A stretch of DNA of 64,000 nt from Typha latifolia (taxonomy: Eukaryota > Streptophyta > Magnoliopsida > Poales > Typhaceae), in assembly GCA_019914945.1 (NCBI GenBank), contig CM034111.1:4216001-4280000 (forward strand). The letters run 5' to 3'. Position 1 is the first letter of the stretch. Each line of letters opens with the position of its first letter. Below the pieces are notes generated by a model. The model saw only the letters and a program-made list of their open reading frames with translations, was not told where the DNA came from and did no database searches. Both the position numbers and the translations under genes were made by a program. Shown here in pieces: positions 50,001 to 61,560 of this stretch.

Positions 50001-53000
50001 AAGCTTTGGCAATTTTGTAGAGGGTAATACAAATGGCTCGGGTGTCGGTGATGATTCCCCCGGGCTCTAAGTCTCCTATCAATGGAGGAGCTCCTTCCTC
50101 TTCCAAGAAGGGTTCCCCAACGGACATGAAGGCATTCCAAATCTCAACAAAGCCCCTCCCTCCTCGGAGAGAAAGCAAAGTTGAAAGCAAATTTCAAGAT
50201 GAGTGATCATCTGGGGATCATCCTGTATGAGGTACTCGAGAAGATAAAGCATGAAATTGAAGACCGTATCGAACTCAACCCCAAGATCTTGAAGAAATGT
50301 CAAGCAAGGTGAAAGCTCACCCTTTTTGGTAGAATCCTGGGAAGCCTCTTGCTCTTGACTCCTTACATTCTGTGCTGGCTAAGGTGTGGTTTAGCATAAA
50401 CAACTTTCTGTCTCTAATATGGCAGATGGGCTTAATGTTTTCCACTTCTTGAAAGAAAAGGATCTCACATACATTTCAACTGAATGGTTATAGACAATAA
50501 ATGGCCAAGTCTTAAATTTAATTAGGTTGAGGGATGACTTTAAATCCTCCTCTTAAGGCGCTTCAGGTTACTCCCATGTGGATATACAACTTTACAATCT
50601 CCACATTGAATTGTGGGGGATCAAAGCTCTCATTCTGGTGGCTGTTAAGTTTGGTAGATTTTTCAAGGTGGATGAAACCACACTGGACAAAACTAGGAGC
50701 AGATTTGCTTAGGTTTGCATAGAGATTGATCTTTCTAAGCCCATCGAGAAGGCGATGTTGCTCGGGAAGAAAGAGAAAAGGGTCCGTTAAAGGGTGATGT
50801 ATGGGACCATCCCTATCCTTTGTTATAGGTGTGGGGTGATTGGGCACCAACTAGACACTTTCTCCTTTGCCCCCTCAGGGAAGAAGATGGAAGATGATAG
50901 TCAAGAAACCCATAATAATTGCCAAGCCCAAGGGACGGGGAAGGACTCGCCTTTGGCAAAGTCAGAGGGTGAGCACCTTGTGGATTAAGTCTGGCTCCGG
51001 AATAATAGCTCCTGATATTTCGTTGGGAGAAAAGGAGGCACAAAAAAAAAGTTTATGTCTAGTTAATTGAGACTCAATCACTAAACTTAAGACTGGGGAC
51101 ATATTGACTATCAGGGACCTCCAATTGGCTTAAACAACTCTTATGGATCATAATGTTTTCAAAATCCTTAATAATGGTAGTGTGTTTTGGGTTGCTTTAT
51201 GAAATAAACCTATGGTTATTTAAACATGTGGGCCAATCGCTTTGCAAATAACTACTCATGGCCTTAGAGAGCCATTCTGAGTGTAGCTAAAAGCATGCAA
51301 ATGGGTATTAACCAACTTGTGGGCTAGGGCACCAATATTAATATTATTAATGATCCATGGTTCATGGAGACCCATTGGGCCATATGCCCTTCTTTTATGA
51401 TATTAATCAGATTAATAATTCCATGCATGTCTCAAAACTTTTGAATACTGAACAATGGGATATCAATCTTGTTCGAGTTGCCTTTGGGCTTGACTTCCAC
51501 AGTCTTAAACTTGGCTAATAAAGGATATGGTAGCCTAACTCTACTAGTAAGCCTAGTGTGAAAGCCGTCTACAATTTAATTAGGCCCAAATTCCAATTTG
51601 AAAGTCCAGAGTGGAAAGAGTTGTGCAAGCTCAAGATTAATCCCAGGGTTAAGTTGTTTCTCTAGAAGGTCCTTAGAGGTAGAATCCTTAAGAAGGTCAT
51701 CTTCTTATCCTACATATTGGGCCCCCTGAGCCTTGCCCAATGTGTGAGCTTTCGGAGGAAACCACTAACCATCTCTTTTGTGGTTGTCATTATGCCCTTA
51801 AGGTCTGGAAGGTCATAGCCAAGTACCTCACCATATCCTTTAATCTTAATACTAATTGGATTAACTATGATTGGTAGCATTTGGGAGACTAACCCAGTAA
51901 ATTCAAAGCTATTATTGCTACTGGGATTTGAATGATTTAAAAGCTGGGGATAAATTATGTTTTGAAGGCCTTAATCAAAGCCGATATATTACTGCCTGGC
52001 TTGACTTATGAATGGCCAAGGAGTATTTTGACTATAGGTTGGGAGATGGAATTAGCAAAGATAGGATCCTTATCAACTGGATTCCACCTATGATCCCTTT
52101 GACGGTGGGCAAGAGTTGGGATAGTGGCCAAGGACAATGACAGCAACCTCCTCCTAAGCCTTCAAAACATAGAGGCCTTAGCCTTGAAGGATGTAATCCT
52201 TCTGGCAGCCCAGCATCACCTCTCCAACATAATCTTTGAAGGTGATTGTTAGTTGGTCATCTTAGCTATCAGAAGACTTAGAGATCCCCTTTGGACCATT
52301 TGCAATATCATTCGACGTTGCTCCAATTCAAAGGCTTCTTTTTAGTCTTGCATTTTCTTTCATGACCGAAACCAGTCTAGTGACTGGTTTCAACCAGGTA
52401 TCGGTTGATACCATGGTTCCTAGTTTCGGTCGATCCCGATCCCTGGCCGAAACCAATAGATTGGTTTCGATCGGGTATCGGCCGGATACCCGATTCGTTT
52501 CAAGTTGGGATCGGCCGATCCTGCCCGAGACGAGCATGGGTAAGAGAGAAAGAAAGGGGAAAGAGAGAGAGAAAGAGAGGGTGCAAGAGAGGGAAAGAGA
52601 GGGAGGAAGAGAGAGAGGGAAAGAGAGAGAAAGAGAGGGAAAAGAGAGAAAAGAGAGGGAAGAAGAGAGAGAGAGGGAGAAAGAGATAGAGTTTGTGGGT
52701 TGCAGCAGTAAGAGGGAGAGGGAAGAAGAGAGAGGGGAAGAGGAGAGAGAGAGACATGGAGAGAAAATAAAAATTAAAAAACTATGTTAAAGAGGGAAAG
52801 AGGTGGCAGTCGGTGAGGGTGAGGGAGAGGGAGAGTTTTTAAGAGAGAGAGTTAGTAGGAGAGAAAGTTAATTAGGAAGAGAGTTTGATAAGAGAGAGTT
52901 TGATAAGAAAGAGAATTAGTGGAGAAAAGGTAAGAATTTTTTTTAATTTGTGTGGGAGAGAGAAAGTGTGAGTGGTAGAAAGGGGGAAAAATAGAAATTG

Positions 53001-56000
53001 AGAAAATGGTATTTATTTTTTAATTTTTTGACTTTATATATGAATAATTTATATTTATATCTTATTATTATTTTTCTAAAAAATTAAGAATTTTTCTGTA
53101 TTTTAAAAATTATTTTAAAATACAGGCCGATACGGACGACCGATACGTATCGTTTTTTCAGACGGCCGATCCCGATTCCGATTTCGATACTTGGAACCTT
53201 GGTTGATACCCTATCCGTATCAGGTTGGGATCAGCCATATCGACCGATACGGCTCTCCCTCTCTCTTCTCACTCCATCTCTCTTCTCTCTCTAATATTTT
53301 TTCATTTCTTATCTCACTGATGTCCCATCTCTCTCATTTCTCTCTACTCTCTCCCTCTAGCATCTCCCTCTAGAGAGAGAGAGAGGGAGGAAGAGATTAA
53401 GAGGGAAAGAGAAGAGAAAGAGAGAAGAAATGAAAAAGAAATACCTTGAGAGAGGGAGGAAGAGAGAGAAAAAGAGAAGGGAGAAAGAATAAAAAATAAT
53501 AAAAATTTGCCTTATGGCAATAAAAGAGAGAGAAGATAGAGAGAAGAAAGGAAAGAAAATTAGAAAAAAATAAATTTGCATTGGCAGTAATAGAGAAAGG
53601 GAGGAAACAAGAGCGAGGGGGAAAGAGAAGAGAGAGCCAACTCGGTATTCATCAAAATTTTGAATAAGTTAATGTAATTTATAATTTTTAGACTTCATAT
53701 GTAAATAATTATTATTTTCTTATCATTTTTCTAAATTTTGAGAAATTTTCCCGTATTTTAAAAATATATTTAGAATTTATATAATTAAAAATAGTCTCGA
53801 TCCGATATGGGCGGCCGATACAACTGATACGATCGATGCGGCTGATACATATAGTTTTTTTTTTTATGGCCGATTCCGATCCCGATATCGAAATTTAGAA
53901 ACTTGCTTAAGAGGTGATTCCCCTTGTCCTCTTAAGTTTAATTGTATCCTTTTATTCGAAACCTCGGGAGCCTAGTCTCTCCATAAGTGTCTATAATATG
54001 TAGTTAGTGTCTAAACTCCTTTTAAATAGAAAAAAAAAACTTTTCTAATGATGTTTGAATCATTGAGATATAGAAGCTTGTTTTCCCATCCATATATGAC
54101 CAAACTTGGTTTATATTTTCATGAAATAGTTACCCTAAAATAGCAATGTCATTTCAAATGGTGTGGCACACAATATATAAGGAGCATTACATACAAGAAC
54201 TAGTATATATAAGGAGGATTACATCATTACAAGAATCAAGAAAATTAGTAGATTGCTAGTTCCCTAGGAAGCTCTAATTAACTCATAATGAAATACTTGG
54301 TGATTATCCTAGCTAGTGTTAGGATGACCACTCCTCTCCATTACATGAAAATAATCAAGTAACAATATGAAATTGAATAGCCATGATGATGGAAAGACAG
54401 ATAATTTTTTGAGTTCCAAAAACTATTAGAATAAAATTTGATATCTCTTGTACTCCAAATTCCAAATATTGTTACTATCATGTTTTATTTTCTGCAAAAC
54501 ATTCTTTAGGAATAGTACCACATCATGATGTGTAGCCCAATGCAGATGGACTAGACCGAGAACTCCTACTGTGACCTAAATTTCAAACAACTGGATTCAT
54601 GGTTCCAGAATTTGCTTCTTGCTAGTTTATGGAAGAAGATGAATAGTATGCTACTTCAGTGTACATGGCAATGAAGTTATGGAGGAGTGTTCTCGCAAAA
54701 TGAATTTTCAGACTAGACTCATGCTAACATCCTTCTGCTTTTGACATATTCATTTCTATTTGTGATTTCGTCTGATTTCATTGCAAGTCTTCTGTGACAC
54801 AAAAATGACCAAAGCCTCTCAGAAGCACAATCACATTTCAATAATTTGTGGAACATGTCCAGCAACGTTATTCTCATTCTATGTGGTTTCAAGATTATTA
54901 AATCCTATAATGAGTTCGACAACTTCATAACTTTTGTAAAGGGCATCATAGTGCACAAAACTCCCATTTATATGGGGCTTGGCTTGGGAAATGTATGCAG
55001 TATTACCTCTTTTTTTAATAGAATGTTTCCAATACTTGAAAAGTCCTTTTGGATGAAGGCACAAGACTTACTGTCTCATCAAGTAAAGCCCTCAACTTGA
55101 TAACTTATCTATTTTTACTGTCTCATCAAGTAAAGCCCTAAACTTTCCAATACTGTTTACTTAAAAGTTAGTCATATTCATATCAATTAATCCTAAAAAA
55201 GTAAAAATCATAATATATACAATTCCAATAAGTCTTCCTTGGGTTTCAAGTATTGGTATCTCTAAGCCAGGGGACATATTTTCCTGGACTAATACAAAGA
55301 GCGTCCATAATACTTTTAAGTCCTTGGTGATCATCTATACCGCACCCCCACCCCCCACCCCTGCATCACAATTTTAGAGAAGCAGTAACTATTAAATAAG
55401 GATATTAATATCCACTCATCTTCTTGACTAAACGGTGTAAAACTCAGTCTCAAATCTGGCTGTTGATTATAAGTAGATTGATGAAAATTATTTTAAAGAA
55501 GTCTAAGGATACATGATCTTACTAACTAATAATTGATCAGGTGGTGCGAAATGTTATTTAGCATTGGATTTTAAAGGACTCATATTGTAATTAGTCTCTC
55601 TTTTTTTTAGGTCAGATTACACCAATTTCAGAAACTCCTAGTAAGCTTAGACTGTGCCAGTCTGACACATCTCCTATAATCAACATGGTCCAGGGTAGCT
55701 GATTAAAAGTTAAAGCTACTCATTGGATACAAGGGCTAAAATTTATCAGGCGAACATTCTCTTCTTCCATAGTTTTACAAGACAGGTCATGAAATTATAC
55801 CAAAACAATCTTCTTATGATAAATAACATCCATTGGGACCTTTTTCTCCCCTTTGAATGCTTTATCCTTCTTTCCTTTTATTTTTCTTTTCTGTAACCCA
55901 TTTTCTGGCAAATAAGAGGTTTGATCAGTCACATAGTAACTCTTAGAAAGCACACACTTGCTTAGTTCTACAAAGAAGCCTTTTTCTACTATACATAATA

Positions 56001-56462
56001 AAATTATGCATACTCCTACGGAACTCACATAATATTTAATCTACGAACAACTGTAAAGGAGCTAACTCGAATGACAACTTTCTACTGATAGAATTTTACT
56101 GCAAAAATCAACAGGACAAGCTGGCAATTCCCCGAATCATTGACTTGTAACATGGTTAAATTTTCTTTAAAGATTTTAATGAGATTTAGGACAAAAGCGG
56201 AATGACAAAGAAAATGTTATTCCCAGAAATGGGTTTAATTCTAGCCTTGTATCTCCCAATAATTTTTCCCTCGAATAGACAAGCTCAATTTTATAAATAC
56301 AGGAGAAGTTATCAAACTTTGACACCAAATTGGCAACAACGAGAACTCCAATTCCAAACAAAAGTAAATTACGAATTCGAAGCTTATACCGTATATATTC
56401 TCCGAGATCTCGAGAAGCCCATCAGGCGGCTTCTTGTAGAACAGCTTCCGGAACAACGACAT
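34651..56462 (-). CDS. Class II formin (PTEN/C2-FH1-FH2), 17 exons
   Basis: Exons 5' to 3' (minus): 56462-56390, 49400-48700, 48273-48052, 47971-46449, 46358-46226, 45187-45116, 44815-44717, 44576-44535, 41260-41180, 41091-41041, 40962-40881, 38509-38415, 37872-37801, 37708-37592, 35309-35241, 35155-35089, 34820-34651. They sum to 3669 nt, 1222 residues, with every junction in phase and GT-AG. Residues 1-332 are the class II N-terminus (MSLFRKLFYKKPPDGLLEIS, PTEN-like phosphatase then C2). 333-812 is a Pro-rich FH1 with several runs of 9-12 prolines. From about 813 (KPLHWVKV) is FH2, including LGNALNQGT in exon 11. The tail is basic and coiled (KQLELEKKKARKEAEQ). The family nucleates and bundles actin at membranes and microtubules. 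The closest recalled relative is rice FH5/RMD. A TATA-like site lies at 56746-56753. Confidence 0.93.
34981..35019. repeat. (GA)n microsatellite in formin intron 16
   Basis: About 39 bp of pure GA, lying next to the partial exon 16 duplicate. Confidence 0.95.
35026..35065 (-). repeat. Partial duplication of formin exon 16 in the following intron
   Basis: 40 bp matching 35090-35129 with three mismatches, offset 64 bp. In sense it would read YFGEDPACCPFVQL then a stop. The exon's donor (CAAG|GTAG) has become CAACTGTAG, so the copy is not expected to be spliced as an exon. Confidence 0.85.
37230..37430 (+). mobile_element. tRNA-derived SINE in formin intron 14
   Basis: It has a Pol III A-box-like TAGCCCAATGG (37257-37267) and a B box GGTTCAATTC (37301-37310) 33 bp further on, the arrangement of tRNA-derived plant SINEs. 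About 100 bp of non-tRNA body follow. Ends and target duplication are unclear. Confidence 0.55.
38510..40880. other. Formin intron 11 (2.4 kb), with an unclassified GC-rich patch
   Basis: AT-rich intron without coding content. A GC-rich patch at about 39815-39990 (GAGCGACACCTCTCGCTCGG) stands out and is probably a piece of a mobile element; I do not recognise it. Confidence 0.45.
41261..44534. other. Formin intron 8 (3.3 kb)
   Basis: It contains the hAT-like element at 43320-43917. The flanks at 41800-43300 and 43930-44340 are degenerate non-coding DNA. Open frames on either strand within 43541-44155 come from the GA-rich core and are not genes. Confidence 0.6.
43320..43917. mobile_element. 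hAT-like non-autonomous element, copy B (598 bp)
   Basis: Ends CAAGGTTTG (left) and CATGGTTTG (right, reverse complement), followed by sub-terminal ATCGGGATTGGGATCGGCC and its inverted counterpart. A perfect 8-bp duplication GATTTTTT flanks it at 43312-43319 and 43918-43925. An 8-bp duplication with ends starting CA fits hAT. The core is GA-rich with no transposase. Same family as copy A at 52412-53201. Confidence 0.75.
49990..52345 (+). mobile_element. Truncated L1-type LINE in formin intron 1
   Basis: ORF1 starts at ATG 49990 (MASESFGNF) and is broken by stops. Recognisable: VCIEIDLSKPIEKAM, then the zinc-knuckle-like ILCYRCGVIGHQLD at about 50815-50865. From about 51320 the C-terminal part of ORF2 follows: TNINIINDPWFME, a zf-RVT-like KLKINPRVKLFL and CPMCELSEETTNHLF, and an RNase H-like EALALKDVILLAAQHHLSN near 52165. 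Endonuclease and most of the reverse transcriptase are missing, so about 3-4 kb were deleted internally. It runs opposite to the formin. Confidence 0.8.
52412..53201. mobile_element. hAT-like non-autonomous element, copy A (790 bp)
   Basis: Ends CATGGTTCC (left) and CAAGGTTCC (right, reverse complement), with sub-terminal CGATCCCGATC and its inverse. A perfect 8-bp duplication GTTGATAC flanks it at 52404-52411 and 53202-53209. The core is a long GA-rich, then AT-rich stretch that yields Arg/Glu-rich or Ser/Leu-rich spurious frames. It is inserted in a related degenerate repeat. Confidence 0.75.
53210..53905. mobile_element. Degenerate relative of the hAT-like family, right half
   Basis: It has CT- and GA-rich blocks followed by CCGATTCCGATCCCGATATCG and an end whose reverse complement is CAAGTTTCTAAATTTCG, like the end of copy A. 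The left part is probably 52346-52403, split by insertion of copy A. No target duplication was found. Confidence 0.4.
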
Positions 56463-57240
56463 CTCCAATCTCTTCCAATCAAAACCAACCCAAGAGAATC
56501 AAAGAAGAGAGCACGACCTCTACAAAAGATTGGCTCCAATTACTTTGCTTCGCCTCCTTCGATTCGTCTCGCAATCCTTCCTACAGAAAAGAGAAAAGAG
56601 GTGGAGTGAAGGGAAACGAAGAAGAGGACAAATTGCTAATCTTTTTAGATTTTAATTTCTTTAGAAAAATCGTGCGGCTCGAGATGGACTCGTGCGGAAA
56701 TTTAAAGTGGTTTGGGACTAAAAAATAATTTAATTATCTCAGGGCATATAAACGTTGCAACGAATTATGTTGGCTGATTATGGCCAGAGTTCGGTAGGGT
56801 TGCCGCCAACCACTGGACGAGATCCGAACCGGTTAAATTTATCTGGACCGGCCGGTTCATCCAAACTTATTTTTTATTTCCCTTTTATTTTAGAGATAAT
56901 TTTATTTAAATTCTTCGAACTATCACTATTTTTTACATATACTTTCTAAATAAAATTTTACCACGTACACTACTCTTTTGAACCAAATTCTTCTTTTTTG
57001 TCTAGGAGTTGGTTAATTAATTTTTTATTCTAGAGTGCATATTGGTAATGAAAAAAAAAATGTGAGAAATAGTGATAGTTTAGTGCTTGTGGTCCTTTGT
57101 ATTTGTCTAATTGATAGGTGGTTAAAGAGCATCTAATTCTCTTTTTTTTCTCAAATATATTTTTATTAAGTTTAGACAACCGAGTTAACCCACTCCCATA
57201 TGGACCAAATCCAGTTTGCACACCACTTGCATAATTTTTT
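56463..57240 (-). promoter_or_regulatory. Formin 5' leader and proximal promoter
   Basis: The region before ATG 56462. A TATA-like TTTATATG lies at 56746-56753 on the minus strand, which would give a leader of about 260 nt. The plus-strand frames 56202-56609 and 56330-56728 are antisense to exon 1 and the leader and are not supported as genes. Confidence 0.35.
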
Positions 57241-57294
57241 GACTTTGTTTGGATTTAATATTACACTCTTCTAAGTAATAACAAAATCTATTAC

Positions 57295-58112
57295 AACAGT
57301 ACTAACTTCTAAGAAAGCATTGCTATTTTATATATACCAAATACATCGTTCTAAGATAATAACAATAATTCTATCACAATAATACTAACCTCTATGTTAG
57401 CATTGCTATTTTGTATATATAAAATGCATCCTTCTAAGGCACCAATATATGACTCCCCGTAGAGATTATAGTCAAAATCGAAGTGCAAAAAGTGTCTATG
57501 GGGCATCATATACTATTGCCTTAGAAGGACAAGCCACAGTTGCTGGACAAGTCTTAAGTTTATCCATTAGTAGATTGATAAAGATAAGGATAAGGATAAG
57601 AGATAGTTATTTTTTTGTTTTATCTTTAGCCTCCTAAATATCTAGGAATGATATTTAGGAATCTTAGTAGCTAAGTTTTTTTTTGCCTGTATAAAGGCTT
57701 GAACAATTTACTTATAAAGAATATAAAGTTAGCGAGTTAAAATAGAAGTCAGAACTTCACAAAAAAAAGTGTCTTCTCTAACTTCACAAAAACAGTTTAC
57801 TTATTAAAGTCTATTTTTTTCTTACTTCTGTAATTTTTTTCTTACTTCAAGGCTTACTTCATCTTACGAAGAAGATGGAGTGTCGCGTGGACTAGTAAAC
57901 CAATCGAAAAGGTTAAATCCATGACAAGTGGCACTCTATCAAAGTAATACTGACCTCTATGTAAGCATTGATATTTTATATATATGAATGAATGCATTAT
58001 TCTAAAATAGCAACAGTACCATTTGATCATAATACTGACATCTATATGGGACGTTGTTGTTATATATATATATAATACATTCTTCTAATACAGCAATAAT
58101 ACTATATCATTG
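57295..58112. repeat. Degenerate ~85-bp minisatellite, interrupted
   Basis: Four diverged copies of a unit with ATACTAACCTCTATG, AGCATTGCTATTTT and CATCCTTCTAAG words, at about 57295-57379, 57380-57438, 57942-58031 and 58032-58112. Between the second and third lies about 500 bp of unrelated sequence. Confidence 0.6.
57440..57941 (+). mobile_element. Possible Copia-like solo LTR inside the minisatellite
   Basis: The features are those of short plant Copia LTRs: GATAAGGATAAGAGATAGTT, then CCTCCTAAATATCTAGG and a TGTATAAAGGCTTGAACAAT promoter-like segment. TG...CA ends and a target duplication were not confirmed. Confidence 0.35.
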
Positions 58113-60970
58113 TGACATCCAAAAAAAATTGCATGCGCTGCTTGTAAGTTTGTTACTTTCATTACTAAGGTAGATTCAACACCAAGCGAGGTAGATCAAG
58201 CACCAATCTATGTTGCAGTTGAAACTAGTTATCTAGAAAGATGTGTCCAACAAGTAAAACCTCCACAGTCTAAGAGTAGTGTAGTATTGAAGTGATATTT
58301 TACTTTATATTTTCATAGTATTCATATTATGCATGTGTAGATATTATTTATTGATCGGCATAATTATATTTATTTCACTACTTCATAATTATGCATGAAT
58401 TATTGGTGCATTCCTAGGGTATAATAATTTTGATACGCATGTTGTATGATTGATAATGTTAATCACTACAACACTTGTATTTATCACAACGTAGTTAAAT
58501 CTTATCTCGGTTGTGCCCATTTACCCCTTCAGCCTAGGGTAATGAGCCAGATTGTATATATTACTTATATACACCAAATGATCTTTGTAACATCCTGAAA
58601 AAAAATCGAGCACACATGCCTGTCTTTTTTCCCCTCCCTCTTCTTTTCTTTCTTTTCTTTTCTCCCTCACCCCGCAACCGCCATTCTCTTCTTCTTCCTG
58701 ATACGCCAGAGCACTACCGGAGCCCGTCGATCCTGTGGTTCGAACCATCAATGAGCCTTCTACCTCTCTGTCTGTTTAATTAAGTTTAGTTATGTTTTTA
58801 GCCTCTTCCCTTTTCCCTTCCTCCTTATAGTCTGTCAGAATATCGGTCAGCCGACGACCTCATGCCACGCTGATTCGGCGAGCTTCCCCTTGTCGTCCTC
58901 CCTAGCTGAGTACCCTTCATGGGTACTCTAGACTCTTGGTTGAGGCTACACTTATAGCCTCCCATCACCGGTTTCTCTATGTTTTTTCCGCCACCATAGT
59001 CGATGTGCTCCTTCTTTCTTGGGTTAGTCGCATTCCTCTCTTTTCATAGGAGCTTGAGCAATCGACTAGTGGGGCTCTCGTGGCTTGGTGGTTGTATTTG
59101 GCAACCTCCATGGTCGTTGACCATTAAAAAGGTCTCTCATCACCGCCACCTTAGCCGACCAACGATTTGGTCCCCGTCGATTTCCTCATTCTTCCTGTTT
59201 CATTCTTCCTCCAAGTTCCCTCCGTATTTCATCGGTCTGCTTCCCTTCCTCCAAGTTCACCAGGTCTGCTTCACTTGGTTGTATTGCCTTCAGTGAGGAA
59301 GGAGAGAGGTGTTGTGGAGTTAGGCTAGGTGCGCCCTAGCTTGAGCTTAGGTTAGGTGTAGCCCAACCCAAGTAGTGGGTTAGGCTGTAAGCAGCCCAGC
59401 CCAAGTTTTTGGTCGGTTGGACTGTGGTTCAGCCCATATTATTTGGGTGAGGCTATAGGCAGCCAACCCAAGAGGCTTTTAAGCCTTATTACTTTAGGGC
59501 TTTGAGCCCAATCTTAGTATGTGTTGGGGTGTTGAGCTTTGAGCTAGCCCAGGTAGAATAACTATTTTCTAATTATTTTAATTTACTTTGTTGTTATTTT
59601 ATTTAGTTATCATTATCAAACTTAAGCCTTAATTATTAATCATCCTTCGAGGGTAAATTAGTTAGCCATAATAATTGCTATAAATTAATAATAATAAATG
59701 AGGTATTGGTATAGGATTACCACTACTAATTACTTTAATTTATCTCTAATTGGAATTTGGTAATTCTATTAGACGTGCATTTATATACAATAAGTAAGTT
59801 AATTGAGCATAATCTATTATATTTTTTTTAAGTTGACAATAATTAGTGGAACGGTAAATCTGAAGAGAATTATATTAATAACCCTCAATGGTGCGTCAGA
59901 CCGTCATAGTTAATATGCCAACTCTACCTGATTAACAAATGTAAGAACTTTTGGATAAATCTACCCAAACCTATATCAGATGTCGGTAGATTATTTAATT
60001 AATTAGTGGCAAGAATATTATACTCATGTTTTATTACTCTTATTATTGAGGTGGACTCTGTACTGTGCGAGGATGATTTGTGGCACGATTGGAATTGATT
60101 AATTTGGAAACAATATCAAGCGAGTGAAACTCCTATAATTTAGTAGTACGTAAAGAATAAGATTGTTTACTTTAAGATATCACCACATTTATATTATGCA
60201 TGTGTGTGTACTTATTTATTGTTATTAATGCAAGTAGATCATGTTAACTTTACTTTTATTTGGCATAATTATATTTATCATGACTATTATGCATACCCAT
60301 GGGCATGATCATGTGTGATAGTACGTAATACATGATAATGAGGTAATACATTATGCTTATTGTGTGGTATAATATCATGTCACTTACACATGCACGATCA
60401 TAAAGGGGGTGACTTATGCATCTCGATAGTACTCGATACCTCCCCAACTAGGGTTAGGGGTAGAAGATATTATTATACAATTTGGTGATGCATATCATGT
60501 GTTTTATTATTAATATATGTGAGTTATAGATATGTGCATATTGCATGGATGTATTATTGTGATCATGTTTAGCATATATATAATATATTACATCCTTATT
60601 TGCACTGTTTTATACTGTAGAGGTGTATATCTACTGAGCTTTATGCTTAACAACTTTTGCTAAAAATATTTTTAGATTAATAGATTATCCGAGTTCGTAG
60701 AGGAGCTGGCATGGACTACTTTTAATTTATTTATTTGTTTTATTTTTATAAAATAATTTAGATAGATTGTAGCCCATACGTGAGCATTTATATAACTTAT
60801 GCATAGATATGTATCTTGAGACTTATTATAATTTGTGATATTTTAGGCTTCTTTTTACTTGAGTTATTAGTTAAAATATTAAGATTTTATGTTGTATGTT
60901 GTGGAGAAACATTGACTAATAAGTCATATGAAAATCACGTAATAGACATGTATATTTAGAGGTGGGCAAT
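58113..60970 (+). mobile_element. Degraded LTR-retrotransposon DNA (LTR-like)
   Basis: Two starts of similar type, TGTGACATCCAAAAAAAA (58117) and TGTAACATCCTGAAAAAA (58589), are each followed further on by shared words (ATATTATGCATGTGT, GGCATAATTATATTTAT at 58345 and 60195-60270). The later part has CTACTGAGCTTTATGCT, as seen in long Ty3 LTRs. A CT-rich, GC-richer stretch at 58620-59340 gives a frame at 59003-59296 without a recognised domain. No pol is present. Confidence 0.4.
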
Positions 60971-61143
60971 GATACTCTATCACAGCAATACCTCTTAAAC
61001 ATCACATGTTGAATTAAAATACAAAATTTAGTTATATTAAATATTTAATATAAATTATAGATAGCGCAAGCCAACATCACCCACTAAATCAAACAACAAC
61101 TAGAGGTATCGAGTCTTAGACAAACACATGCTAAAACTATACC

Positions 61144-61560
61144 ATTCACTTATGGAATAAGATTAATTTTAGAATAAGTATTATAATTTTTAATACCAAA
61201 AAAAAAAAGTTAATACTAGTATAAGTTATTCTATTATTTAGTTTAATACTAATATATGAGTAATAATTATTTTTGATGTGACACAAAATTAATATTAAAG
61301 TAAGAAAGAATAATATATTTGTATTAGGAATTAGTGACATTCTATATCAAACGATGGAAATACCTTAAAGTAGTAGTAGTTATCTAATTTATGGACAAAT
61401 AGTAATTTTAGATTATTAATCAATTAAGTTTTAAAAGCTATATAGAATAAGAGGTGAGAGAACGATGAATTAGTATTTCAGAATAAACTAAGTTATAGTT
61501 ATTCTTCCAGAATAAGAAGACTTATTTTAGAAGAAAATTATTCCTCTTCCACAAGTGAAC
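61144..61560. mobile_element. MITE, same family as 1698-1976
   Basis: The ends are inverted: left ATTCACTTATGGAATAAGAT, right (reverse complement) GTTCACTTGTGGAAGAGGAA. The interior shares ACTAGTATAAGTTATTCTA and TTTTGATGTGACA with the copy in the CCR intron. No coding capacity; the target duplication is not clear. Confidence 0.55.

Larger units (their letters stand above)
49401..56389. other. Formin intron 1 (7.0 kb)
   Basis: It separates the 24-residue first exon from the PTEN domain; the codon for residue 25 (Val) is split G|TG. It contains the truncated LINE, hAT-like copy A and a degenerate relative. The rest (53910-56389) is AT-rich without genes. A 24-bp word containing CTGTCTCATCAAGTAAAGCC recurs at 55069-55092 and 55116-55139. 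Confidence 0.85.

Noticed and set aside
52362..52790. Arg/Glu-rich frame
   Set aside because: It lies in the purine-rich core of the hAT-like element and is not coding.
55069..55139. Short repeated word spaced like a CRISPR array
   Set aside because: Only two copies, no array, and the genome is clearly a plant nuclear one.
56202..56728. Plus-strand frames of about 130 residues
   Set aside because: Antisense to formin exon 1 and its leader; the basic, Arg/Ser-rich translation has no recognised domain.
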